DNA of 64,000 bases from an uncultured Paraprevotella sp. (lineage in GTDB: Bacteria > Bacteroidota > Bacteroidia > Bacteroidales > Bacteroidaceae). Under the pieces are notes generated by a model. The model had not been told where the DNA came from. It worked only from the letters and a program-made list of their open reading frames with translations, and did no database searches. Position 1 is the stretch's first letter; each line of letters opens with the position of its first letter. Location of the stretch: the NCBI GenBank assembly GCA_944321345.1, contig CALUKY010000001.1:62001-126000 (forward strand), in the 5' to 3' direction. Made by a program: the position numbers and the translations under genes. This document shows, in pieces, positions 24,647 to 33,158 of the stretch.

Positions 24647-26287
24647 ATGGCTTCCTGTCCTAAAAACTATCCGTTTTACAACTGGGTTCCCAAGCCTTTG
24701 GGCATACTCATCCTGTTGTTTCTTTTCCTGCCCATCCTGACGGTAGGAGGCACCTATTCGGTAAACAGCGGTGAGATGATGAGCGGGCTGGGTATCATTT
24801 CGGAGCACATTCAGTTTGCCACCTTTGCCACCTCCGTGGGAATGGCCGCTTTTGCTCCTTTCTTTTATCAGTTGGTGTGCATCCGTAGAGAGAAGATGAT
24901 GTGTCTGGTCGGTTTCTCGCTGATGTATGTACTGAGCCTGGTCTGTGCCCAGACCGACAGCATCTTCCTGCTGGCTCTGTGCAGTGTCATCATGGGATTT
25001 TTCCGTATGGTACTGATGATGGTCAACCTCTTTACGCTCATTAAATATGCTTTCGGCATGGAAGCTACCCGTAATATTACCCCCGGTTTCGAACCGACTT
25101 CCGAAGAAGGTTGGGACAAGCTGGATGTGGAGAAGAGCAACAGCCAGCCTATGATCTATCTGTTCTTTATGATTCTGGGGCAGATGGGCACCTGGCTCAC
25201 CGCATGGCTGGCGTATGAATATGAGTGGCAACATGTGTATTATTACATGATGGGAATGCTGTTGGTGTCTGTTCTGCTGATATTCGTTACGATGCCCTAT
25301 CACAGCTATGTGGGACCGCGCTTTCCGATCACCTTCCGCAAGTTTGGCAATGTTGTTGTGTTCTGTACCTTCTGGATGTCGGTTGTGTATATTCTGATTT
25401 ACGGAAAAGTGCTTGACTGGTATTCCGATTCCACCATCTGGTGGGCTACGGGGATTGCGTTCGTCAGCGCTTTGGTGTTCATCTATATGGATGTTTACCG
25501 TAAATCGCCCTATTTCCAGTGGGAAATCTTCAAGTTGCGTAATATCCGCATTGGAGTGATTCTTTATCTGTTGCTGATGATACTCAACTCCAGTTCGTTG
25601 TTTGTCAATGTGTTTACCGGTATCGGCATGAAGATAGACAACTGGCAGAACGCTTCTTTGGGCAACTGGTGTATGCTGGGGTATGCCTTGGGGGTAGTAG
25701 TCATCCTGCTGATGCGTAACAAGGGGATTCATTTTAAGTATCTTTTTGCCACAGGATTCCTTTTCCTTGGCCTGTCCTCTCTGTTCATGTATTTCGAAGT
25801 GCAGAATGCCGGTTTGCTGGAGCGCATGAAATATCCCATTATCATCCGTTCCGTCGGTATGGTCATTCTCTATGCCTTGACTGCCGTATATGCCAATCAG
25901 CGTATGCCTTTCAAGTATCTGTCAACCTGGATCTGTATCATGCTCACCGTGCGTATGGTACTGGGACCGGCCGTAGGTACCTCACTTTATACCAACGTGC
26001 TTCAGAACCGGCAGCAGTATTATATCACTTCCTATGCCGGGAACAATGATCCAATCAGTCCTGAGGCATCAGCCCAGTTCCGTCAGACGGTGTATGGAGC
26101 CAAGATGCAAGGGCGGAGCGAGGAAGAGGGACAAATCATGGCCAGTATGACTGCTAAAGGCAAAGTGCAGGTGCAGGCTACGATTTCTGCCGTGAAGGAG
26201 ATGGCAGGGTGGACTTTCTATGCTTGTGTTTTTTCTATGATATTTGTGCTGGTGATACGTTATCCTAAACGAAAATTGCTAACTTAG
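24647..26287 (+). CDS. MFS efflux pump, EmrB/DHA2-like
   Basis: About 546 aa with roughly 14 hydrophobic helices, the size and topology of DHA2-family drug:H+ antiporters. It is divergent: the N-terminal segment (PFYNWVPKPLGILILLFLFL) and the absence of a textbook motif C set it apart from E. coli EmrB, but the gene order tolC-emrA-pump supports the assignment. A GTG at 24638 overlaps the adaptor stop; I prefer the ATG at 24647 (MASCPKNYPF). Long soluble loops around residues 140-165 and 455-510 are unusual. The substrate is unknown. Confidence 0.8.
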   Translation: MASCPKNYPFYNWVPKPLGILILLFLFLPILTVGGTYSVNSGEMMSGLGIISEHIQFATFATSVGMAAFAPFFYQLVCIRREKMMCLVGFSLMYVLSLVCAQTDSIFLLALCSVIMGFFRMVLMMVNLFTLIKYAFGMEATRNITPGFEPTSEEGWDKLDVEKSNSQPMIYLFFMILGQMGTWLTAWLAYEYEWQHVYYYMMGMLLVSVLLIFVTMPYHSYVGPRFPITFRKFGNVVVFCTFWMSVVYILIYGKVLDWYSDSTIWWATGIAFVSALVFIYMDVYRKSPYFQWEIFKLRNIRIGVILYLLLMILNSSSLFVNVFTGIGMKIDNWQNASLGNWCMLGYALGVVVILLMRNKGIHFKYLFATGFLFLGLSSLFMYFEVQNAGLLERMKYPIIIRSVGMVILYALTAVYANQRMPFKYLSTWICIMLTVRMVLGPAVGTSLYTNVLQNRQQYYITSYAGNNDPISPEASAQFRQTVYGAKMQGRSEEEGQIMASMTAKGKVQVQATISAVKEMAGWTFYACVFSMIFVLVIRYPKRKLLT

Positions 26288-26325
26288 CGGATCGAAACGT
26301 TTTTTTTACCGGAAAAGGAATCCGC

Positions 26326-27213
26326 ATGAGTACTGCACAAGAACGACTGAACCAATTAAACGAAGCTCTTATGAGCAAGATGTATATTTGCAGTTCCGGT
26401 GGGGAGGTGAGTTCCTTCCCGCCTCTGTTGAAAGTGCCTTATCAGGTGAACGGTATCGGGCTTGTGGTGTGTCGGCAGGGAAGTTTCCGTTTCACGCTCA
26501 ACCGCGACAATTATTCGGCTCATGCCGGAGAAACCCTGTTTATCCCCGAAAATTCGCTGATCAAGATTACTCAGGAGTCGGAAGACCTGGAAGTATTCAT
26601 TCTGATTTATGATATCGAACCGATACGCGATCTGATGGGTAATCTGGTGCTTTCCATGTATCCTTATTCCTTGCTTTCTACCGAGCCCTGTCATGTGTGG
26701 AATACCGGGGAGGAAGAGGAGGTAACCCGCTATATGGGGCTGCTCGACAGTACGCTGACCCGGGGAGAGGATCTCTTTGCGCAGAACGAGCGCAAGCTGT
26801 TGCTCATTTCGCTCACTTACCGCCTGTGCTCCATTTACAGCCGTAAGATGATGATGCAGAAGGGAGCCATCGGGCGCAAACATGAGCTTTTTATGAAGCT
26901 GGTTCATCTCATTGAGAAGCATTATATGGAAGAACGCGGTGTGGAATTTTACGCCGATAAGCTCTGTCTGTCGCCTAAGTATGTTTCGGCCCTGTCCAAG
27001 TCGTTGAGCGGATACACCGCTCAGGAACTGGTGTTCAAGGCTATTGTGCGACGGAGCATTTTTCTGTTGCTCAATACGCGAAAGAGCATTCAGGAGATTT
27101 CGGATGAGTTGCATTTCCCGAACGCGTCCTATTTCGGGACTTTTTTCAAGAAACATATCGGGGTGTCGCCGCAGCAGTATCGTGCGGTGTATGAACAGGA
27201 GTCAGAGGGATGA
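26326..27213 (+). CDS. AraC-family transcriptional regulator
   Basis: 295 aa: an N-terminal cupin-like sensor domain (LNRDNYSAHAGETLFIPENS) and a C-terminal double helix-turn-helix (about 195-290) with FYADKLCLSPKYVSALSKSLSG and SIQEISDELHFPNASYFGTFFKKHIGVSPQQYR, the AraC signature. It lies 38 bases after the MFS gene in the same direction, so it probably controls the efflux operon in response to a ligand of the cupin domain. The gap contains GCGGAT...ATCCGC, an inverted repeat ending at the ATG that may limit its translation. Its stop overlaps the next open frame. Confidence 0.88.
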   Translation: MSTAQERLNQLNEALMSKMYICSSGGEVSSFPPLLKVPYQVNGIGLVVCRQGSFRFTLNRDNYSAHAGETLFIPENSLIKITQESEDLEVFILIYDIEPIRDLMGNLVLSMYPYSLLSTEPCHVWNTGEEEEVTRYMGLLDSTLTRGEDLFAQNERKLLLISLTYRLCSIYSRKMMMQKGAIGRKHELFMKLVHLIEKHYMEERGVEFYADKLCLSPKYVSALSKSLSGYTAQELVFKAIVRRSIFLLLNTRKSIQEISDELHFPNASYFGTFFKKHIGVSPQQYRAVYEQESEG

Positions 27214-27248
27214 GTGCCGGATGGTTTTATCGTAATTATATAATATCT

Positions 27249-27734
27249 ATGGAAATGAGTAAGAAAGAAAAATATGAGGCTTTGCTGCCCAGATTGGAAG
27301 CCTTGATGGAGGGAGAACAGGACTGGACGGCCGCTATGGCCAATTTTGCGGCCGAGGTTCATGAAACATTCGGTTTCTTTTGGACCGGTTTTTATCGGGT
27401 AACCGGAGGACTGCTCCTTTTGGGGCCGTTCCAAGGCCCCGTGGCTTGCACGCGCATCAAGTACGGTCGTGGCGTTTGTGGTATGGCCTGGAAGGAAAAG
27501 GTCACTCAAGTGGTTCCCGATGTGCATCTGTTTCCGGGCCATATTGCCTGTTCCTCGTTGTCGGAAAGCGAGATTGTAGTGCCTGTTTTTGATGACCGGA
27601 ATGAAGTGGTGGCGGTGTTGGATATTGACAGCCGTGAAAAGAATACTTTTGATGAAACGGACCGCGTGTATCTGGAGCGCGCCGTGAAGTTCCTTCCGTG
27701 GGCTTCTTCGGAGGCCGTCGGAGAGCGGGATTAA
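27249..27734 (+). CDS. Free methionine-(R)-sulfoxide reductase (GAF domain)
   Basis: A small GAF-domain enzyme (161 aa) that reduces free methionine-R-sulfoxide. The three redox cysteines of the family are all there: VACTRI, GRGVCGMAW and HIACSS, together with TFGFFWTGFYR at the pocket and VVPVFDDRNEVVAVLDIDS. The open frame starts at 27210 inside the araC-type gene (ATGA), but homologues begin near MSKKEKYE, so 27249 or 27255 is likely. It may be read through from the regulator gene. It ends two bases before a cluster of ATTAC/GTAAT palindromes and a strong terminator. Confidence 0.85.
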   Translation: MEMSKKEKYEALLPRLEALMEGEQDWTAAMANFAAEVHETFGFFWTGFYRVTGGLLLLGPFQGPVACTRIKYGRGVCGMAWKEKVTQVVPDVHLFPGHIACSSLSESEIVVPVFDDRNEVVAVLDIDSREKNTFDETDRVYLERAVKFLPWASSEAVGERD

Positions 27735-27736
27735 GA

Positions 27737-27800
27737 ATTACTGTCCTCGCGGTAATACATTACTTCCCCGTCGGTAATTGATTACTGATGGGGGAGTAAT
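27737..27800 (+). repeat. Three ATTAC-N10-GTAAT palindromes at 22-bp period
   Basis: Units at 27737-27756, 27759-27778 and 27781-27800 each begin ATTAC and end GTAAT, are 20 bases long and are separated by 2 bases. The second and third can fold with each other into a 20-bp hairpin in which every position pairs if G-U is allowed in the plus-strand RNA. The three G-U pairs would be A-C mismatches on the other strand, so the structure seems meant for plus-strand RNA. It sits directly after the fRMsr stop codon. Confidence 0.7.
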
Positions 27801-27818
27801 TTTAAAATATGGGTAACA

Positions 27819-27850
27819 AAAAAAGAGGTATCTGCGGATACCTCTTTTTT
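27819..27850. terminator. Bidirectional terminator between the fRMsr gene and tRNA-Gln
   Basis: AAAAAAGAGGTATC-TGCG-GATACCTCTTTTTT, a perfect 14-bp stem with A and T tracts on either side. Confidence 0.85.
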
Positions 27851-27854
27851 GTTG

Positions 27855-27925
27855 TTGGACTACCAAGATTCGAACTTGGACAAACAGAACCAAAACCTGT
27901 TGTGCTACCATTACACCATAGTCCA
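27855..27925 (-). tRNA. tRNA-Gln (anticodon UUG)
   Basis: Read on the minus strand: acceptor TGGACTA/TAGTCCA with discriminator A, D-stem GTG/CAC, anticodon stem ACAGG/TCTGT with loop TTTTGGT (anticodon TTG), a 4-base variable loop, and T-arm CCAAG-TTCGAAT-CTTGG. 71 bases; the CCA end is not encoded. It has its own promoter and a strong terminator 5 bases on. Confidence 0.95.
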
Positions 27926-27954
27926 ATCCTATATGCTTTCTTTTGGAAAGCGCT

Positions 27955-27984
27955 GCAAAGATAGGAATATAAATCCTATCTTGC
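27955..27984 (-). promoter_or_regulatory. tRNA-Gln promoter inside an inverted repeat
   Basis: The minus-strand -7 element TATCTTTG (27963-27956) is embedded in an imperfect palindrome, GCAAAGATAGGA-N7-TCCTATCTTGC. The same hairpin may end tyrS transcription upstream. Confidence 0.5.
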
Positions 27985-28000
27985 AAGCGTTTTTATGGTT

Positions 28001-29293
28001 TTATTTGCAAATAATCAGGAAATAATTCTTCTTTCCACGCTGTACCAGCAAATATTTGTCATTGAGTAAATCTGCTGTTGTTACCTCCTGATCAAATGCT
28101 GACAACTTCTCTTTGTTCAGTGATACACCGCCACCTTGAGTCAGTTTACGCATTTCGCCCTTGCTGGCAAAGCATTGGGTGGCTTCGGCCATCAGGTCAA
28201 CGGCTTTGATTCCGTTTTCGATTGCGCTACGGCTGATTTCAAACTGAGGAACGCCGGCAAATACATCGAGCAGAGTCTTCTCGTCCAGTTTGGTGAGGCT
28301 CTCTTTGGTTGCCTTTCCGAACAGGATGTTGCTGGCTTCTACAGCCATGTTGTAATCTTCTTCGCTGTGTACCATGATGGTAACCTCCTTGGCCAGACGT
28401 TTCTGCAGTACGCGCTGTCCCGGATCCTGATCGTGCTCGGCGATGAGGGCATCGATTTCCTCTTTGTCCAACACGGTAAAGATCTTGATATAGCGTTTTG
28501 CTTCGTCGTCGGCTACGTTCAACCAGAACTGGTAGAAGGTATAAGGTGAAGTGTAGTTCTTGTCTAACCAAATGTTTCCCTGCTCTGTCTTACCGAACTT
28601 CTTTCCGTCGGCCTTGGTGATGAGTGGGCAAGTCAGGGCATAAGCCTCGTTGCCGTTGGTTCTGCGGATCAGCTCGGTACCAGTGGTGATATTACCCCAC
28701 TGGTCGCTTCCGCCCAGCTGCAATTTACAGTTCTTATGCTTGTTCAGATACAGGAAGTCGTATCCCTGCAACAACTGGTAAGTAAACTCAGTGAAAGACA
28801 AACCGTCGCGGGCTTCACCGTTCAGGCGCTTCTGCACGCTGTCCTTTGCCATCATATAGTTCACGGTGATGTGCTTTCCTACGGTACGGGCGAAGTCCAG
28901 GAAAGTAAAGTCCTTCATCCAGTCGTAGTTGTTTACCAGTTCGGCATGGTTTGGTGCGTCGCTGTCGAAATCCAGGAACTTGGCCAACTGTTTTTTGATG
29001 CAGGCTACGTTATGGCGCAAAGTTTCCTCGTCCAGCAGATTTCTCTCCTGGCTTTTTCCTGACGGGTCGCCGATCATACCTGTTGCGCCGCCTACCAATG
29101 CCAGAGGCTTGTGGCCGCAACGTTGGAAATGCTTCAGCATCATGACACCACACAGGTGACCGATATGTAAAGAATCTGCTGTCGGGTCAATACCCAAATA
29201 GGCAGTAACTTGTTCTTTGTTCAATAATTCTTCTGTTCCTGGCATGATAGTGTGGATCATGCCTCTCCATGTCAATTCTTCTACAAAGTTCAT
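28001..29293 (-). CDS. tyrS: Tyrosyl-tRNA synthetase
   Basis: Charges tRNA-Tyr. 430 aa, class I: the HIGH-type motif is in [14 protein letters not shown], the KMSKS-type loop is [21 protein letters not shown] binds tyrosine/ATP, and a C-terminal S4 RNA-binding domain is present ([14 protein letters not shown] and on). The open frame begins at 29365, but the bacterial N terminus is [12 protein letters not shown] at 29293 and a -7 element lies at 29346-29339. It is monocistronic in appearance: tatD upstream ends 94 bases before and tRNA-Gln downstream has its own promoter. Confidence 0.95.
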   Translation of the reverse strand: MNFVEELTWRGMIHTIMPGTEELLNKEQVTAYLGIDPTADSLHIGHLCGVMMLKHFQRCGHKPLALVGGATGMIGDPSGKSQERNLLDEETLRHNVACIKKQLAKFLDFDSDAPNHAELVNNYDWMKDFTFLDFARTVGKHITVNYMMAKDSVQKRLNGEARDGLSFTEFTYQLLQGYDFLYLNKHKNCKLQLGGSDQWGNITTGTELIRRTNGNEAYALTCPLITKADGKKFGKTEQGNIWLDKNYTSPYTFYQFWLNVADDEAKRYIKIFTVLDKEEIDALIAEHDQDPGQRVLQKRLAKEVTIMVHSEEDYNMAVEASNILFGKATKESLTKLDEKTLLDVFAGVPQFEISRSAIENGIKAVDLMAEATQCFASKGEMRKLTQGGGVSLNKEKLSAFDQEVTTADLLNDKYLLVQRGKKNYFLIICK

Positions 29294-29338
29294 CGTATGA
29301 ATCTGCTTATTTATTAATTTGTTTATGATGTGTTTGTA

Positions 29339-29346
29339 CAAAAGTA
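29339..29346 (-). promoter_or_regulatory. -7 element of tyrS
   Basis: TACTTTTG on the minus strand, 46 bases before the ATG at 29293. Confidence 0.45.
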
Positions 29347-29387
29347 CGACCTTTAGCGCAAACATGCAACTAAAAGTATTTTAATTT

Positions 29388-30056
29388 TCAAGGATTTGAC
29401 TGTTGTTCTTTGAATTTTAGCAGTTGTTTCAGGTTTTCGGCTTGTTCTTTTTTCAGACTTTCCATATCGGTTGCACGGATTTGTGTGATATGCAGATAAA
29501 TGTTGGATATGGGTTCGTCTGAGTTGTCTGTTTCGATAAAAAAGCGTTCGGCAGGGCAAATAGCTACGGATTCCGGATTAAAAATTTTTCCGAAACTGAC
29601 GTAAAAACCCAGATGAAGCAGGGATTGCAGTTGCTGAGGTTTTCCTCGGAAACCATGAACCACCCACGGAGCGCGGGGACGCAGTTGCTTGTACAGGGCG
29701 ATAATCGGGTCAAAAGCTTTGACACAATGCAGTATCATGGGCATATTCTGGGCTACGGCCCATTCGGCTTGCATGCGGAATACTTCCTCCTGCAAGGACA
29801 TCGTGTGAGTGCTGTTAGGGTCCAGACCGCATTCACCTACAAATAGTGTCTGGGGCTGTTGCCACAAGGCCTTCAGATACTCAAGATCTTCTTTCCATTG
29901 TGGAGTAATAAACCACGGATGGATACCACATGACAAGAATTTATGTTCGGGTATGCTGTCTGAGATAGAGGTCGCATCCAGAGAGAAGACATTCCATTCG
30001 CCTTGCCGGCATTTCTGATGGGAATGTATGTTGAGAAAGGGGATTTCCGGATTCAT
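29388..30056 (-). CDS. TatD-family metal-dependent hydrolase
   Basis: 222 aa, a short member of the TatD DNase family (usual length about 255-265). Metal-site motifs: HSH at the N terminus (LNIHSHQK, with Asn replacing the common Asp two residues before), CGIHPWF, the conserved GECGLD, a His in [13 protein letters not shown] in [11 protein letters not shown], and ETDNSDEP in place of the usual ETD-P-L. The family acts on nucleic-acid ends or related substrates in the cytoplasm. The gene overlaps yidD by 4 bases at its start, so it is the last gene of the rnpA-yidD-tatD group. Confidence 0.8.
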   Translation of the reverse strand: MNPEIPFLNIHSHQKCRQGEWNVFSLDATSISDSIPEHKFLSCGIHPWFITPQWKEDLEYLKALWQQPQTLFVGECGLDPNSTHTMSLQEEVFRMQAEWAVAQNMPMILHCVKAFDPIIALYKQLRPRAPWVVHGFRGKPQQLQSLLHLGFYVSFGKIFNPESVAICPAERFFIETDNSDEPISNIYLHITQIRATDMESLKKEQAENLKQLLKFKEQQSNP

Positions 30057-30304
30057 GGTACAGGATCATATCCCGATCCGCCCCACGGATGACAGCGCAA
30101 AATGCGTCGGATGGCCAGATACAGACCTTTGAAGGGACCGTGTTTGCGGATGGCTTCCAGAGCATATTGTGAGCATGTCGGCGTAAACCGGCAGGAAGGG
30201 GGGGTACAGGGGGAAATTACGTTTCGGTAAAATTGTATCGGCACGATCAGACAGATCGTAAGCAGCTTATTCAGCAGACTCCACAGCCGTTTCAGTATTT
30301 CCAT
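30053..30304 (-). CDS. yidD: Membrane protein insertion efficiency factor YidD
   Basis: 83 aa. The YidD signature is complete: [22 protein letters not shown] with three Cys, [28 protein letters not shown] and GGSGYDPVP at the end. An N-terminal amphipathic helix mediates membrane contact. YidD aids YidC-dependent insertion. The open frame starts at 30328, but homologues begin at MEILKRLW (30304). It overlaps the end of rnpA by 38 bases, the usual rnpA-yidD coupling, here without rpmH in front. Confidence 0.9.
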   Translation of the reverse strand: MEILKRLWSLLNKLLTICLIVPIQFYRNVISPCTPPSCRFTPTCSQYALEAIRKHGPFKGLYLAIRRILRCHPWGGSGYDPVP

Positions 30305-30722
30305 ATTCTTTTTGGATATATTCGGCAATGCGGTGCAGCAGGCTCCGCATCTTGGATTCTACGACAGAGGTAAGCATCAGTTCGTCGGCCTGCCAAAGAA
30401 AGGCTATGGCAATGTTTTTGGGAGCTTCTGCATGCGTTTCGAGCACCTGATAGATCAGATCCTTGTTCTTGCGGTAGGTTTCGCGAATCTGTCGTTTGGC
30501 ACGGTTTCTTTTTACGGCACGCTTGAAATGCTTTTTTGATACGGAAACCAATACCGATACCAGTTCCTGATCGGTATCCGTCTGTATGGGGCGGAAAACG
30601 GCACGTAGCGGATAGGCGGAAAAGGATTTGCTGCCTCCGTCGAAGAGCGTGTCAATGATGCGCTTGCAGCAAAGACGTTCTTTCTTCTGGAATGAATAAG
30701 GATGCTGTTGGGTATTGGTCAT
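30267..30722 (-). CDS. rnpA: Ribonuclease P protein component
   Basis: The protein subunit (151 aa) that helps the P RNA process tRNA 5' ends. The RNR motif is present in [15 protein letters not shown], and the N-terminal [17 protein letters not shown] segment fits the leader-binding cleft. The central [10 protein letters not shown] and [11 protein letters not shown] strands are standard. The open frame runs to 30773, but those residues cross a hairpin; the start at 30722 ([11 protein letters not shown]) is preferred. As in other Bacteroidota it lies beside hemD and not near rpmH or dnaA. Confidence 0.92.
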   Translation of the reverse strand: MTNTQQHPYSFQKKERLCCKRIIDTLFDGGSKSFSAYPLRAVFRPIQTDTDQELVSVLVSVSKKHFKRAVKRNRAKRQIRETYRKNKDLIYQVLETHAEAPKNIAIAFLWQADELMLTSVVESKMRSLLHRIAEYIQKEYGNTETAVESAE

Positions 30723-30744
30723 GGCTTGATATCGTGAAAAACAG

Positions 30745-30775
30745 AAATGAACGCACGGTTCGTGTGCGTTCATTT
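30745..30775 (-). terminator. Hairpin between hemD and rnpA
   Basis: AAATGAACGCAC pairs with GTGCGTTCATTT (12 bp, 7-base loop). On the minus strand it is followed by CTGTTTTTC. It stands just before rnpA with no clear rnpA promoter after it, so it could attenuate rather than end transcription from the metK-hemD group. Confidence 0.6.
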
Positions 30776-30788
30776 TTCTGATTAGTAT

Positions 30789-31535
30789 TTATTTCTGGTT
30801 TGTTTCTTTGATGAAAGCATCTAATGCTGCGGTGATGGACGGGAACTGAGGGCTTGGTGCCTCCATGTCCAGACGCAGGCCCGCTTCCTTTACAGCCTTG
30901 GCTGTGGTTGGGCCAAAACAGCCGATGGCAATCTTGTCCTGCTTGAAATCCGGGAAGTTCTTGAGCAGGGACTGTACTCCGGAAGGACTGAAGAAAATGA
31001 GCATGTCGTAGTCAAACAATTCTCCTTCCTCAAAATCATTGCTTACGGTGCGATACATTACTCCTTCTGTATGCTGCAGCTTCTTGGAATCGAAAAGCTC
31101 TTTCAGTTCATCGTTATGGACATCAGACAACGGTACGAAGTATTTTTCTGTTTTATGCTTTACCATAGCCGGTAGCAGATCGTTGATCTTTCCGGTTGCG
31201 CCAAAGAAAACTTTACGTTTTCTGTATTGCACATATTTCTGAATATACAGGGCAACTGTTTCTGTGATGCAGAAGTACTTCATGTCTTCCGGAATGGTAA
31301 TACGCATTTCCTTGCAGAGCTGGAAGAAATGGTCTATGGCATGACGTGAAGTAAATACTACAGCCGTATGATCCAGAATGGAAATTTTTTGCTGACGGAA
31401 TTCTTTTGCAGACAAACCTTCAACTTTGATGAAAGGTCTGAAAACGAGTTCTACATCATATTTAGAAGCAATCTCATAATAAGGAGATTTCTCTGAAGAC
31501 GGTTTTGGTTGCGAAACCAGAATCTTCTTGATCAT
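30789..31535 (-). CDS. hemD: Uroporphyrinogen-III synthase
   Basis: A divergent HemD fold (248 aa): two alternating alpha/beta domains, with VVFTSRHAIDHFF in the first and MLIFFSPSGVQSLLKNF and IGCFGPTTAKAVKEAG in the second, the strings by which the family is recognised. It closes hydroxymethylbilane to uroporphyrinogen III in haem/siroheme synthesis. No other hem gene is nearby; in Bacteroidota hemD commonly sits between DUF4271 and rnpA, as here. It starts 10 bases after the DUF4271 gene. Confidence 0.85.
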   Translation of the reverse strand: MIKKILVSQPKPSSEKSPYYEIASKYDVELVFRPFIKVEGLSAKEFRQQKISILDHTAVVFTSRHAIDHFFQLCKEMRITIPEDMKYFCITETVALYIQKYVQYRKRKVFFGATGKINDLLPAMVKHKTEKYFVPLSDVHNDELKELFDSKKLQHTEGVMYRTVSNDFEEGELFDYDMLIFFSPSGVQSLLKNFPDFKQDKIAIGCFGPTTAKAVKEAGLRLDMEAPSPQFPSITAALDAFIKETNQK

Positions 31536-31545
31536 AATAAATGTC

Positions 31546-32571
31546 CTAAATTTTTATAACAAAATTATTATTGATAAAAGCTAATACTCTGCATAACATA
31601 AGCAGAGGGGTAATTTCAAGGGCACAAAAGTACACAATTAAATGCAAAATGCCATGGATTTTCGGAAAAAAGATTATATATGTTTCATATAATAAGATAA
31701 CCCTGGTCAAAAATACCACAAATCCAATATATAGCCAGGCTTGTAATGTATTAAAATCAAAATAGATGGTTAGCAAAAGCAATGGAAAGAGTAATAATCC
31801 TTCTGCCGCATATGTAAAAGTATAGGTTTCCTGCCATCTTTGATTCTTTGTTTTGTCAAAAAAAATCCAGTTTACAAAATGGTAGGACATTTTCTTGATC
31901 AGGTAGTATCCTGTTATGGTCAGTGTAATGAAAAGTAAAGTCAGGTAAGGTGTTTCCGGAGTGATGATCTGATGACTTTCCATACCTTTCAGACTGAAGA
32001 GTTGCAAGGAAATAGTCAGCAGTGTAAGGCATACCAAGAATTTTATACTGTGTTGTTGGTTGTCGGGTTCATCATTGAACAGATTGTGATATTCCCGTGG
32101 CGGATTGAATAATTCCTTGGACTGTTTCAACAACGCCTTTTTGCTTTTGGAGAAAATGACCATTATAAGCATAAACAGGACCAGTACTATGCCTGTAATG
32201 CCATCATCGGTACGTAGGCGGTAAGGTAACGGGGCTTCCTGAATGCCCAGTCGGGAGTCACTTATTTCCGGGTGCATAAAATGATTACCGTCAAAGAATG
32301 TTTGGCGGTAATGATGTAAAATTTCTGATAAGGATTTTGATTTTTTTGCCGGAATACCTGGTATTTCCAAGGTATCGGGGCGTGTGGATCTGATCCGTAC
32401 CCTTTTGGGGAGATTGGCTTGTATGGCAGAGTCCTGCTGTGCTGGTGTGGCATCTTCCGGTAGGGCGTCAATTATTCTGGCAGCATTGAATGGAAGTGGC
32501 CCCTTATGCCCAACTGTTTTTGTTGGCTTAATCTGAGTCTGTTGGGCAGATATAGAATCGGTCTGTGTCAT
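31546..32571 (-). CDS. DUF4271 membrane protein
   Basis: 341 aa. The first 120 residues are polar, low in hydrophobics and rich in Gln, Pro and Lys, and lack a signal peptide. After them come six or so transmembrane helices (IVLVLFMLIMVIF; FLVCLTLLTISLQLF; LTLLFITLTITGYYL; LLLFPLLLLTIYF; WLYIGFVVFLTRVILLY; the last before LMLCRVLAFINN). This is the DUF4271 layout, a family found in Bacteroidota next to hemD. The role is unknown. It overlaps the LOG gene by one base (TAATG), so it is coupled to it and to hemD. Confidence 0.82.
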   Translation of the reverse strand: MTQTDSISAQQTQIKPTKTVGHKGPLPFNAARIIDALPEDATPAQQDSAIQANLPKRVRIRSTRPDTLEIPGIPAKKSKSLSEILHHYRQTFFDGNHFMHPEISDSRLGIQEAPLPYRLRTDDGITGIVLVLFMLIMVIFSKSKKALLKQSKELFNPPREYHNLFNDEPDNQQHSIKFLVCLTLLTISLQLFSLKGMESHQIITPETPYLTLLFITLTITGYYLIKKMSYHFVNWIFFDKTKNQRWQETYTFTYAAEGLLLFPLLLLTIYFDFNTLQAWLYIGFVVFLTRVILLYETYIIFFPKIHGILHLIVYFCALEITPLLMLCRVLAFINNNFVIKI

Positions 32572-33158
32572 TATATTGCTGCAAATTTGCGTACTTCTTT
32601 ATTCCACATCGGGATTTCTTCAAGTAAATCTAATGCTTCTTCAGGTGTATAAGCCACATGCCAGATGGCCTGATGTTCCGGCCGCATGAAATATTCTTCT
32701 ACGGCCTTTTCCAGCATTTGGAGCAACGGATCATAGTATCCGTTGATATTCAGGATGACAAGTGGCTTCAGATAAATGCCCAGTTGCTTCCAGGTGATGA
32801 TTTCGAGCAGTTCCTCCAGGGTTCCACATCCGCCGGGCAGAGCAATGGCGGCATCGGAAAGACGCGCCATTGTCTGTTTGCGGGTGTGCATATCTTCTGT
32901 AATGATCAGTTCGGTCAGTCCGGTGTGGTGCCATCCCTGCTCAATCATAAATCGGGGAATGACTCCGGTTACCTGTCCGCCTTCTGCCAGACAGGCATCG
33001 GCGCAGGCACACATAAGTCCCAGACAGCCGGCTCCGTTGACCAGACGCATCTGCCGTTGGGCCAGCAGTTGGCCAAGCTGACGTGCAGCCTGGAAATACT
33101 CCTCACTGATTTTTGTACTGGAGGCACTGTATACACAAACTGATTTAATATGATTCAT
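32571..33158 (-). CDS. LOG-family protein (nucleoside-monophosphate phosphoribohydrolase-like)
   Basis: 195 aa with the Rossmann-like LOG fold: VCVYSASS at the start, RLVNGAGCLGLMCACADA, and the signature LPGGCGTLEELLEIITWKQLG, together with the Arg-rich TRKQTMARLSDA. Members cleave ribose 5-phosphate from nucleoside 5'-monophosphates (cytokinin-type in some). A biological role in Bacteroides is not known. Note VNGAGCLG where many members have YGGG. It is coupled by one-base overlaps to metK before it and DUF4271 after it. Confidence 0.88.
   Translation of the reverse strand: MNHIKSVCVYSASSTKISEEYFQAARQLGQLLAQRQMRLVNGAGCLGLMCACADACLAEGGQVTGVIPRFMIEQGWHHTGLTELIITEDMHTRKQTMARLSDAAIALPGGCGTLEELLEIITWKQLGIYLKPLVILNINGYYDPLLQMLEKAVEEYFMRPEHQAIWHVAYTPEEALDLLEEIPMWNKEVRKFAAI

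Noticed and set aside
27737..27800. CRISPR-like array
   Set aside because: Period is only 22 bp with 2-bp gaps and no spacers or cas genes; the units are palindromes.
30053..30722. Replication origin suggested by rnpA and yidD
   Set aside because: There is no dnaA, rpmH, dnaN or DnaA-box cluster. In Bacteroidota rnpA is found beside hemD, away from oriC.
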